DNA of 64,000 bases from positions 2,418,001-2,482,000 of the forward strand of contig NZ_CP029331.1 of the NCBI RefSeq assembly GCF_003345255.1, read 5' to 3'. Below are positions 30,463 to 38,339 of this stretch, in pieces; positions within the stretch are counted from its first letter, which is position 1; each line of letters starts with the position of its first letter. Both the position numbers and the translations under genes were made by a program. This DNA is from Pseudothauera hydrothermalis (GTDB lineage: Bacteria > Pseudomonadota > Gammaproteobacteria > Burkholderiales > Rhodocyclaceae). Below the pieces are notes generated by a model. It was not told the origin of the DNA. It did not search any database and worked only from the letters and a program-made list of their open reading frames with translations.

Positions 30463-31236
30463 ATGGACCACTCCTATCATTCGCTGGACCATCATTTCCA
30501 GTTGCCGCATGTCCGTCGTGTAGCGACCGCTGCTCCGCTGCACTGGCTGCGCCTGGGCTGGGAAGACCTGCGCGCCAACCCGCTCGCCAGCCTGACCCAC
30601 GGCGCAATATTGTCGATCGTCGGCTATCTGATCCTCGCTTACGCGGCAAACAAGCCGTATCTCTTTACCGCGGCAATCTCCGGTTTTTTACTGATCGGAC
30701 CGCTGGCCGCAGCCGGTCTGTATGAAATCTCGCGCCGGCGGGAGCTGGGCGAGCGCATCGGCTGGGTGGAATCGATCCGCGCCCTGGGCCGGCACCGGGC
30801 AAACCTGTTCTACTGCGGCATCATGCTCGCTTTCATGCTGATCGCCTGGGAGCGGATTTCGGCCATCCTGTTCGCCTTGCTCTACTCCGGCAACCTGCCG
30901 GAGGTCTCCAACCTGCTGCGCGACGTGTTTCTGAATAGCGAACAATTGCGCTTTACCCTCGCCTGGCTTGGCGTTGGCGCAGCCTTGGCCGCTTTGGTGT
31001 TTGCCTTGATGGTGGTCGCCATCCCGATGCTGATGGCGCGCGACACCGACATCGCCACCGCCATGATGAGCAGCCTGCGCGCGGTCAGTGTCAATCCAGG
31101 CGCGATGGCGCTGTGGGCGGCACTCATCGTCATCGCCATGGCTGTTGGCTTTGCCACCCTGATGGTCGGCATGGTGGTGCTGTTGCCACTGCTCGGCCAC
31201 GCCACCTGGCATGCCTATCGCGAACTGATCGAGTAA
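30463..31236 (+). CDS. DUF2189 family membrane protein
   Basis: Integral membrane protein of 257 residues with about six hydrophobic segments (for example GAILSIVGYLILAYA, FLLIGPLAAAGLYEISRR, ALWAALIVIAMAVGFATLMVG). The conserved central motif GPLAAAGLYEISRRRELGE identifies the DUF2189 family. The N terminus is His-rich (MDHSYHSLDHHFQLPH). A strong AAGGAGG site precedes the ATG. Its function is unknown. It is a single-gene unit ending at a terminator. Confidence 0.75.
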   Translation: MDHSYHSLDHHFQLPHVRRVATAAPLHWLRLGWEDLRANPLASLTHGAILSIVGYLILAYAANKPYLFTAAISGFLLIGPLAAAGLYEISRRRELGERIGWVESIRALGRHRANLFYCGIMLAFMLIAWERISAILFALLYSGNLPEVSNLLRDVFLNSEQLRFTLAWLGVGAALAALVFALMVVAIPMLMARDTDIATAMMSSLRAVSVNPGAMALWAALIVIAMAVGFATLMVGMVVLLPLLGHATWHAYRELIE

Positions 31237-31258
31237 GCGCCCTGGGCGCCGTGACAAG

Positions 31259-31288
31259 GGGGCGCCTGCGGGCGCCCCTGCTGCTTTT
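31259..31288 (+). terminator. Rho-independent terminator after the DUF2189 gene
   Basis: GGGGCGCC pairs with GGCGCCCC around TGCG, followed after a short gap by CTTTTTC. Confidence 0.7.
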
Positions 31289-31329
31289 TCGGCACAATAG
31301 CGCCTCTTGCCCCGAACGGAATATTCCTC

Positions 31330-33387
31330 ATGAGCAATCCGCTGCTGCACCTGCAAGCCTTACCCGATTTCGACGCCATTCGCCCGGCGCACGTCGCCCC
31401 GGCAATCCGCGCACTGATCGAGGAAAACCGCGCGCTGATCGCCCGGCTTACCGCCGAACCGGGCACGCCCGATTGGGACGGTTTCGTGGCGCCGCTCACC
31501 GAGGCGGGCGAGCGGCTTGGCCGCGCTTGGGGTGTGGTCGGCCATCTGCACAGCGTCAAAGACATCCCGGAATGGCGCGAAGCCTACAACCAGATGCTGC
31601 CGGAAGTATCCCGCTTCTACGCCGAAGTCGGGCAGAACCTGGCGCTCTACAACAAGTACAAGGCGCTGGCCGATGGCCCCGCCTTCGCGGCACTGTCGCC
31701 GGTACGCCGACGCATCGTGGAGCACGAGCTGCGCGACTTCCGGCTGTCCGGTGCGGAACTGCCGGACGAACTCAAGCCGCGCTTCCAGGCCATCCAGGAA
31801 GAACTCTCGCAGCTGGCAGCAAAGTTTTCCGAAAACCTGCTCGACGCCACCAACGCGCACGCCGAATATGTGCGCGAGGAAGCCGGCGTGGCCGGCATCC
31901 CGGCCGACGCGCTGGAGGCCGCACGCGCCGCCGCCGAACGCGACGGTCAGGCCGGCTGGAAATTCACCTTGCAGATGCCCTCTTACCTGCCGGTGCTCCA
32001 ATATGCCGACGACCGCGGCCTGCGCGAACGCATGTACCGCGCTTACGCCACCCGCGCCTCGGAGGCCGGCAAGCCGGAATGGGACAACGGCCCGCTGATC
32101 GGGCGTATTCTGGCGCTGCGCGACGAACAAGCCCGCATGCTGGGCTACCGCAACTTTGCCGAACTCTCCTTGGTGCCCAAAATGGCCGACAGTCCGGCTG
32201 AAGTGCTCGCCTTTTTGCGTGAGCTGGCAGCCAAGGCCAAACCCTTCGCCGAACGCGACCTGGCCGAACTGCGCACCTTCGCGCGCGAGGAACTGGGCCT
32301 GCCCGAACTCGAGCCCTGGGACATCGCCTGGGCCTCGGAAAAACTGCGGGTCAAGCGCTACGATTACTCCGACCAGGAAGTCAAACAGTATTTTCCCGAG
32401 CCCAAAGTACTCGACGGCCTGTTTGGCGTCATCCGCGCACTGTATGGTGTCGACATCCTGCCGGACGAGGCGCCGCGCTGGGACCCGGACACCCGGTTTT
32501 TCCGCATCGAGCGCAACGGCCACACCCTCGGCCACTTCTACCTCGACCTGCACGCCCGTGAAACCAAGCGCAGCGGAGCCTGGATGGACTCGGCGCGCAG
32601 CCGCTACCGGGGCAGCGCGGGGCTTTCCACCCCGGTGGCCTACCTGGTGTGCAACTTCCCCGGCCCGGTCGGCGGCAAACCGGCCACCTTCACCCATGAC
32701 GACGTGCTCACGCTGTTCCACGAAGCCGGCCACGGGCTGCACCACCTGCTCACCCAGGTGGATGAGCTGGCGGTATCTGGCATTCACGGCGTGGAATGGG
32801 ACGCGGTGGAACTGCCCAGCCAGTTCATGGAGAACTTCTGCTGGGAGTGGGACGTGCTCAGCGCGATGAGCGCCCATGTTGATACCGGTGAGCCGCTGCC
32901 GCGCGCCCTGTACGACAAAATGATTGCCGCCAAGAATTTTCAAAGCGGCATGCAAACCGTGCGCCAACTGGAATTTGCCATGTTCGATCTGCGTCTTCAC
33001 AGCGAACTGGATGCCCGCAGCGGGCCGGTGCCGATCGATGCGGTGCTGCGCCTGCTCGACGAAGTCCGGCGCGAGGTGGCAGTGATCTTCCCGCCTGTTT
33101 GGCACCGCTTCCCGCACAGCTTTTCGCACATCTTCGCCGGCGGCTATGCCGCGGGTTACTACAGTTACAAGTGGGCCGAGGTGCTCTCCGCGGACGCCTT
33201 CGAAGCCTTCGAGGAGGCCGCGGCCCAGCGCGGCAGTGTGCTCGACCGCAGCACCGGCGAACGCTTCCTGAACGAAATTCTTGCCGTGGGCGGTAGCCGT
33301 CCGGCGCTGGAATCCTTTAAAGCCTTCCGCGGTCGCAAACCGCGGGTCGACGCCTTGCTGCGCCATAGCGGCATGGTGGCCGCCTGA
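31330..33387 (+). CDS. prlC: Oligopeptidase A (M3 family zinc metallopeptidase)
   Basis: Cytoplasmic thermolysin-fold peptidase of 685 residues that degrades oligopeptides and cleaved signal peptides. Seen: the zinc motif LFHEAGHGLHHLL (HExxH, about residues 460-470), the third ligand Glu region HGVEWDAVELPSQFMENFCWE, and FSHIFAGGYAAGYYSYKWAEVLSAD near the C terminus, all diagnostic of M3A peptidases. Length equals that of E. coli PrlC (680). Confidence 0.95.
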   Translation: MSNPLLHLQALPDFDAIRPAHVAPAIRALIEENRALIARLTAEPGTPDWDGFVAPLTEAGERLGRAWGVVGHLHSVKDIPEWREAYNQMLPEVSRFYAEVGQNLALYNKYKALADGPAFAALSPVRRRIVEHELRDFRLSGAELPDELKPRFQAIQEELSQLAAKFSENLLDATNAHAEYVREEAGVAGIPADALEAARAAAERDGQAGWKFTLQMPSYLPVLQYADDRGLRERMYRAYATRASEAGKPEWDNGPLIGRILALRDEQARMLGYRNFAELSLVPKMADSPAEVLAFLRELAAKAKPFAERDLAELRTFAREELGLPELEPWDIAWASEKLRVKRYDYSDQEVKQYFPEPKVLDGLFGVIRALYGVDILPDEAPRWDPDTRFFRIERNGHTLGHFYLDLHARETKRSGAWMDSARSRYRGSAGLSTPVAYLVCNFPGPVGGKPATFTHDDVLTLFHEAGHGLHHLLTQVDELAVSGIHGVEWDAVELPSQFMENFCWEWDVLSAMSAHVDTGEPLPRALYDKMIAAKNFQSGMQTVRQLEFAMFDLRLHSELDARSGPVPIDAVLRLLDEVRREVAVIFPPVWHRFPHSFSHIFAGGYAAGYYSYKWAEVLSADAFEAFEEAAAQRGSVLDRSTGERFLNEILAVGGSRPALESFKAFRGRKPRVDALLRHSGMVAA

Positions 33388-33454
33388 TCGCAGCGACGCA
33401 CTAGCCTTGGAGTGACCGGTTAGACTCAACCGCCTTCCCCGTAAAAAATCGCCT

Positions 33455-34216
33455 GTGAAAATCGCCACCTGGAACGTCAATTCGCTCAAGATCCGCCTGC
33501 CCCAGGTGCTCGACTGGCTTGTCGAGCACCGACCGGACGCGCTTTGTTTGCAGGAACTCAAACTGGAAGACAAGGCTTTCCCGCATGAGGCGCTGGCTGC
33601 CGTGGGCTATCGGGCAGTGACCAACGGGCAAAAGACCTACAACGGCGTTGCCATCCTCACGCCGACACCGGCCGCCGAGGTCAGCCGTGACATACCCGGC
33701 TTTGCCGACCCACAAAAGCGCATCATTGCCGCCACGATCGACGGCGTACGCCTGATCTGCGGCTATTTTCCCAACGGTCAGGCGGTCGGCTCGGAAAAGT
33801 TCGACTACAAGCTGCGCTGGCTGGCCGCGCTCACCGACTGGGTGCGCGAGGAGATGGTCCGCCACCCAAAGCTGATACTAGCAGGCGACTTCAACATTGC
33901 CCCGGAAGCGCGCGACGCTCACCCGGACTGGAAAGACGAAATCCATGTTTCCGAACCCGAGCGTGCCGCCTTTCGCGCGCTGCTCGCACTCGGGTTGGTG
34001 GATGCCTTTCGCTTGTTCGACCAACCCGAGCGCAGTTATTCATGGTGGGACTACCGCATGCTCGCCTTTCGGCGCAACTTCGGTCTGCGCATCGACCATA
34101 TCCTGGTTTCCGAGCCACTACGCGCAGCCTGCCGCGGCTGCACGGTGGATAAGGCACCACGGCGGCTGGAGCGCCCGTCCGACCATGCGCCGGTGGTGCT
34201 GGAGTTGGAAGTGTGA
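33455..34216 (+). CDS. xthA: Exodeoxyribonuclease III
   Basis: AP endonuclease and 3'-5' exonuclease of base-excision repair, 253 residues. Exo III-type motifs are complete: MKIATWNVNSLKIRL, the metal-ligand Glu in ALCLQELKLED, the catalytic GDFNIAPEARDAHP, and the terminal RIDHILVS ... PSDHAPVVLELEV with catalytic Asp-His. It starts at GTG. The Crp/Fnr gene follows 6 bases after its stop. Confidence 0.95.
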   Translation: MKIATWNVNSLKIRLPQVLDWLVEHRPDALCLQELKLEDKAFPHEALAAVGYRAVTNGQKTYNGVAILTPTPAAEVSRDIPGFADPQKRIIAATIDGVRLICGYFPNGQAVGSEKFDYKLRWLAALTDWVREEMVRHPKLILAGDFNIAPEARDAHPDWKDEIHVSEPERAAFRALLALGLVDAFRLFDQPERSYSWWDYRMLAFRRNFGLRIDHILVSEPLRAACRGCTVDKAPRRLERPSDHAPVVLELEV

Positions 34217-34222
34217 GCCGCC

Positions 34223-34894
34223 ATGGATACATTGGCACGCCTTACCACGCTCTATCCGGTGCTCGACGGCTTGCCGGCGGCCGCGCGTGCGCGCCTGGAA
34301 GCCGCCGCACGCTGGATGCGTCTGCCTGCGGGCCAAGTGCTGTTCGATGACCATCAGGCTTGCGAGGGCTTTCCCTTTGTGGTCGAAGGCTCGGTGCGAG
34401 TTTCCAAATGCGCACCCAGCGGGCGCGAACTGCCGCTCTATCGTGTCGCCCCGGGTGAGACCTGCATCATTTCCTCATCTTGCCTGCTTGGCCAGGAAAA
34501 CTATAACGCCCGCGGAGTCACCGAGTCCGACACCCTGCTGATGGTACTGCCCAAGGCGGTGTTCGACGAACTTCTGGGCGAACCCGCCTTTCGCAGCTTC
34601 GTTTTTCACCTTTTCGCCGAGCGCATCGCCGACCTGATGCAGTTGATCGAAGAAGTGGCCTTTCGCAAGCTGGACCAGCGTCTGGCCGCCCTGCTGCTGG
34701 GCAAAGGCCGGGTGCTCAATGTCACCCACCAGCAGCTGGCCGACGAGCTGGGCAGCGTGCGCGAAATCGTCAGCCGCCTGCTCAAGGGTTTTGCCGCCGA
34801 CGGCTTGGTGCGCTTAGCGCGCGAGCAGGTGGAAATTCTCGACCCGGCCGGGCTGCGCCGGCTGGCCGCCGACGGTCGCAGCGGCATGCACTGA
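34223..34894 (+). CDS. Crp/Fnr-family transcription regulator (second copy)
   Basis: Regulator of 223 residues with an N-terminal sensory barrel (residues 15-130) and a C-terminal HTH (VTHQQLADELGSVREIVSRLLKGFA). It has two Cys in the barrel (KCAPSGRELPLYRVAPGETCIISSSCLLG, three in total) but no FNR-type N-terminal Cys cluster and no clear cAMP cassette, so redox or other ligand sensing is open. It is adjacent to xthA and upstream of a DUF2892 gene with an intervening dyad; such regulator/DUF2892 pairs suggest sulfur or reactive-species responses. The target is inferred. Confidence 0.85.
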   Translation: MDTLARLTTLYPVLDGLPAAARARLEAAARWMRLPAGQVLFDDHQACEGFPFVVEGSVRVSKCAPSGRELPLYRVAPGETCIISSSCLLGQENYNARGVTESDTLLMVLPKAVFDELLGEPAFRSFVFHLFAERIADLMQLIEEVAFRKLDQRLAALLLGKGRVLNVTHQQLADELGSVREIVSRLLKGFAADGLVRLAREQVEILDPAGLRRLAADGRSGMH

Positions 34895-34912
34895 ACACGC
34901 CACGCCAGCCGC

Positions 34913-34932
34913 TCTGTGACCGGGGTTACAGA
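34913..34932. promoter_or_regulatory. Crp/Fnr-type dyad upstream of the DUF2892 gene
   Basis: TCTGTGACCGGGGTTACAGA is a 20-bp dyad whose arms TCTGT-N-ACC and GGT-N-ACAGA are perfectly complementary. It lies 57 bases before the DUF2892 ATG and 18 bases after the Crp/Fnr stop, so it is a candidate operator for that regulator. Confidence 0.5.
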
Positions 34933-34989
34933 CCCATGTCTGCGCACGATGGTCCAATACGCCTTACTGGAACCCATAAGGAGAGCATC

Positions 34990-35181
34990 ATGAAAGCGAA
35001 CGTAGGCGGAATCGACAAGATCCTGCGCATCGTGGTCGGCATTGCGCTGATCATTTGGGCGCTGATGGGCGGTCCGGTGTGGGCCTGGATCGGCGTGGTG
35101 CCGCTGGCCACCGGCCTTTTGGGCTGGTGCCCGGCCTACACCCTGCTCGGCATGAACACCTGCCCGGTAAAGAAGGAATAA
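34990..35181 (+). CDS. DUF2892 (YgaP-like transmembrane) protein
   Basis: Membrane protein of 63 residues consisting of the DUF2892 motif: KANVGGIDKILRIVVGIALI, a second hydrophobic helix, and the Cys-containing end LGWCPAYTLLGMNTCPVKK. Here the domain stands alone; in E. coli YgaP it is fused to a rhodanese. The ATG at 34990 follows AAGGAGAG and gives the conserved N terminus. Probably controlled by the preceding regulator; its role is unknown. Confidence 0.82.
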   Translation: MKANVGGIDKILRIVVGIALIIWALMGGPVWAWIGVVPLATGLLGWCPAYTLLGMNTCPVKKE

Positions 35182-35201
35182 GCCGCCTCATCCATGCCTT
35201 T

Positions 35202-35223
35202 CGGGCCGGATGATTCCGGCCCG
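35202..35223. terminator. Hairpin between convergent DUF2892 and rsmA genes
   Basis: CGGGCCGGA-TGAT-TCCGGCCCG is a perfect 9-bp stem, 2 bases from the rsmA stop. There is no strong T-run on either side, so termination efficiency is uncertain. Confidence 0.55.
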
Positions 35224-35225
35224 TC

Positions 35226-36005
35226 TCATCTGTCGGCTAGATAATTGGCTATGGCCACATAGTCGGCCACCGCCAAACGCTCAGCCCGCAACCCCGGGTC
35301 GATTCCCAACGCCGCAAAATCCGCTTCGCCCAAATAGTTGCGCAGCGTGTTGCGCATGGTTTTACGGCGCTGGCCAAACGCCGCCGCGACCACCTCGCCC
35401 AGCAATGCCTGGTCGCGCGCGGTCAGTTGCTCGGCGGGCAACGGGATCATGCGCACGATGCTGGACATGACCTTGGGTACCGGACGGAAGGCGCCGGGCG
35501 GCACATCGAACAACCGCTCCATGTGGAAGCGGTATTGCAACATCACCGACAAGCGTCCGTACGCTTCGCTGCCCGCTTCGGCCACCATGCGCATCACCAC
35601 CTCTTTTTGCAGCATGAAGGTCATGTCGCGCACCTTGTCGGCACATTGCGCAAGGTGAAAAAGAATCGGCGTGGAGATGTTGTAGGGCAGATTGCCGACG
35701 ATGCGCAACGCGCGGCCGTCGGTGGCCAGCGCACCAAAATCGAACTTGAGTGCATCGCCTTGGTGCACGCTGAGCCTTTCGGGCATCCAGCGCTGGTGCA
35801 GGCGGGCGATCAGGTCGCGGTCGATCTCGACCACGTGCAGGTGCTCGAGGCGCTCGAGCAGCGGCTCGGTCAGCGCGCCCAGGCCGGGACCGATCTCCAC
35901 CATCAGGTCGTCGGGCAGCGGACGGATGGCGTCGACGATCTTGCGGATGATGTTCGGGTCGGACAGGAAGTTCTGCCCGAAGCGCTTGCGTGCGCGGTGT
36001 TCCAT
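35226..36005 (-). CDS. rsmA: 16S rRNA (A1518/A1519) dimethyltransferase
   Basis: KsgA-type SAM-dependent methyltransferase of 259 residues that modifies two adenines in the 16S 3' hairpin during ribosome assembly. Seen: [19 protein letters not shown], the SAM motif [17 protein letters not shown], and the adenine-binding [12 protein letters not shown]. It is the last gene of the lptD-surA-pdxA-rsmA operon, the order known from E. coli (which continues with apaGH, absent here). Confidence 0.96.
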   Translation of the reverse strand: MEHRARKRFGQNFLSDPNIIRKIVDAIRPLPDDLMVEIGPGLGALTEPLLERLEHLHVVEIDRDLIARLHQRWMPERLSVHQGDALKFDFGALATDGRALRIVGNLPYNISTPILFHLAQCADKVRDMTFMLQKEVVMRMVAEAGSEAYGRLSVMLQYRFHMERLFDVPPGAFRPVPKVMSSIVRMIPLPAEQLTARDQALLGEVVAAAFGQRRKTMRNTLRNYLGEADFAALGIDPGLRAERLAVADYVAIANYLADR

Positions 36006-36031
36006 CTACGGCCCGTGGGAAAGAGGTGGGT

Positions 36032-37039
36032 TCAGGGATGGGCGCTGCATGCACGCGCCATCTGTGCGGCCAGCTCCACCGCGGCAAACAGGCTGCCCGG
36101 ATCGGCTCGCCCGCTACCGGCCAAATCCAGCGCAGTGCCATGGTCGACCGAAGTGCGCACGATGGGCAGCCCGAGGGTTACATTCACGCCGCCGCCGAAG
36201 CTTGCGTACTTGAGCACCGGCAGCCCTTGGTCGTGGTACATGGCCAGCACCGCGTCGCCCTGCTGCAAGGTATGGGGCACAAACATGGTGTCGGCAGGCA
36301 AGGGCCCCAGAAGTTGCATGCCTTCGGCACGCAGGCGTTCGAGCACCGGAACGATCACGTCGATCTCCTCACGCCCCATGTGGCCGCCTTCGCCGGCATG
36401 CGGATTGAGTCCGGCCACCAGGATGCGTGGCGCGGCCAGGCCAAAGCGCGCCGCCAGGTCGCGGTGCAGGATGCGTAAGGTGTCTTCCAGCACCGCCGGG
36501 GTAATCGCCGCGGACACCGCAGACAGCGGTAGATGGGTGGTCGCCAGCGCCACCCGCAGCCCCCCGCCGATCAGCATCATCACCACTCGCGCGGTGCCGG
36601 TCTGCTCCGCCAGATATTCGGTGTGTCCGGAAAATGGCACCCCAGCCTCATTGATCACGCCTTTATGCACCGGAGCTGTGACCATGCCGGCAAACTCGCC
36701 GCTGCGGCAGCCTGCGATGGCGCGGTCGAGCAGGCTCAACACATAGGCCGCATTGGCCGGGTCGAGCCGGCCTGGCTGCGCGGCAACGACCAGGGGACAA
36801 TGCAGTACATCGAGCACACCGGACTGCGCCGGCTCATCCGGCGCAAATTCGCGCACCCGCAGCTTTTGCCCGCTCGCCGCCGCGCGCGCGGCGATCAAGT
36901 CGGCATCGCCGAGCACCACTGGACGCATCGGCCAGTCGCGCGCGGCCAAACGAACACACAGCTCCGGTCCGACCCCGGCCGGCTCGCCGCTGGTGACCGC
37001 CAGCAGCGGTTTATGATCGATCGAGGCGGTATTCCACAT
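36032..37039 (-). CDS. pdxA: 4-hydroxythreonine-4-phosphate dehydrogenase
   Basis: Pyridoxal phosphate biosynthesis enzyme of 335 residues. Family features are [15 protein letters not shown] at the N terminus, [25 protein letters not shown], and the metal/substrate motif [19 protein letters not shown] followed by [25 protein letters not shown]. The only plausible start is the ATG at 37039, inside the 3' end of surA, giving a 29-base overlap and probable translational coupling. Confidence 0.93.
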   Translation of the reverse strand: MWNTASIDHKPLLAVTSGEPAGVGPELCVRLAARDWPMRPVVLGDADLIAARAAASGQKLRVREFAPDEPAQSGVLDVLHCPLVVAAQPGRLDPANAAYVLSLLDRAIAGCRSGEFAGMVTAPVHKGVINEAGVPFSGHTEYLAEQTGTARVVMMLIGGGLRVALATTHLPLSAVSAAITPAVLEDTLRILHRDLAARFGLAAPRILVAGLNPHAGEGGHMGREEIDVIVPVLERLRAEGMQLLGPLPADTMFVPHTLQQGDAVLAMYHDQGLPVLKYASFGGGVNVTLGLPIVRTSVDHGTALDLAGSGRADPGSLFAAVELAAQMARACSAHP

Positions 37040-38321
37040 AAGTGCTGTCGCGCAACTGGCGAATCCAGTCTTCAAACGCGTCCTCGGCTTTGCGCTGACG
37101 CAGCGCGGCGCGTGCCATGGCGCGCTTACGCTCGTCGGACACATCCTGCTGGCGGCGCTCGTGCACCTTGATCAGATGCCAGCCAAAGGGGGAGCGAATC
37201 GGTTCGCTGATTTCGCCCGGCGCCAAGGCGTTCATGGCACGCTCGAACTCGGGGACGGTATCGCCCGGGTAGATCCAGCCCAACTCACCGCCTTTGGCGG
37301 CCGAAGGATCGGCCGAATGCGCCTTGGCCAGTTCAGCGAAGTCGGCGTTGCCCAAAACGATGCGCTCGCGCAGACCTTTGAGACGGCTTTCGGCTTCGGC
37401 GTCGGAGAGCACTTCGGAGGTGCGAATCAGAATATGACTGACCCGGGTCTGCTGCACGCTATCGGCGCCGAGTTCCCCGCCGCGCACCTCGAGCAGCTTG
37501 ACCAGATGCACACCGGCGGCACTGCGCAAAATCGGCGAAACCTCGCCTGGACGGAGGGTTTCGAGCGCCTCGGCGAAAATGGCCGGCAGGCGATCCCGGC
37601 TGCGCCACCCAAGTTCGCCGCCGTTCATTGCATCCGGGGCATCGGAGACGCTAGCCGCGACCGCTGCGAAGTCTTCACCCTCTTCCAGCCGGCGCTGGAT
37701 TTGCCTGGCGCGGGCAAGCAGGGCATCGAGTTGCGCGGGCGAGGCGCCTTCAGGCGCGCGCAACAGGATGTGCGCCAGACGATATTCACGGCCGGAGAAA
37801 GCGTCCGGATTGGTGGCGATGAAATTATCCACCTCGGCTTCGGTGACCACGATGCGGCTGTCGACTTCCCGCTCACGCAAGCGCTGCAACAGCAACTCTG
37901 TACGGATTTCGTCACGGAACCGGCGCCAGGGGATGCCGTCTTTGTCCAAGGCGTTGCGCAGCGCCTCCAGCGTCATGCGGTTGTTGTCGGCCACCCGGCC
38001 GATGGCGCGCTCGAGCATGCCTTCATCCACTTGCAGGCCCAGTTCGCGCGCACGTTGCAGTTGCGCGCGTTCCAGAATCAGGCGCTCCAGCATCTGGCGT
38101 TCGAGCGCCTCGCGCGGCGGCAATTCTGTACCTTGCTGCGCCAGGCGCCGTATGGCGCGCTCCAGGCTTGCGCGCAGTTGTGTGGCGGTGATCGGTTCGT
38201 TGTTGACCACCGCGACGATGCGATCCACCTCCACCGCCCGCGGCACAGCATCGAGCGCTGCGGCCGCACCGGCAGTGCAAGCCAGAAGCGCCAGGGCAAG
38301 TCGGGAAATCAGTCGGTTCAT
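37011..38321 (-). CDS. surA: Periplasmic chaperone / peptidyl-prolyl isomerase SurA
   Basis: Outer-membrane protein chaperone of 436 residues. Seen: a signal peptide (ending in [10 protein letters not shown]), the N-terminal chaperone domain starting [18 protein letters not shown], and two parvulin (PPIC) domains: [17 protein letters not shown] ... [14 protein letters not shown], and [15 protein letters not shown] ... [18 protein letters not shown]. It lies directly downstream of its client lptD, as in E. coli. Confidence 0.95.
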   Translation of the reverse strand: MNRLISRLALALLACTAGAAAALDAVPRAVEVDRIVAVVNNEPITATQLRASLERAIRRLAQQGTELPPREALERQMLERLILERAQLQRARELGLQVDEGMLERAIGRVADNNRMTLEALRNALDKDGIPWRRFRDEIRTELLLQRLREREVDSRIVVTEAEVDNFIATNPDAFSGREYRLAHILLRAPEGASPAQLDALLARARQIQRRLEEGEDFAAVAASVSDAPDAMNGGELGWRSRDRLPAIFAEALETLRPGEVSPILRSAAGVHLVKLLEVRGGELGADSVQQTRVSHILIRTSEVLSDAEAESRLKGLRERIVLGNADFAELAKAHSADPSAAKGGELGWIYPGDTVPEFERAMNALAPGEISEPIRSPFGWHLIKVHERRQQDVSDERKRAMARAALRQRKAEDAFEDWIRQLRDSTYVEYRLDRS

Positions 38322-38339
38322 GAAGTCTCGTCCTGGTTG

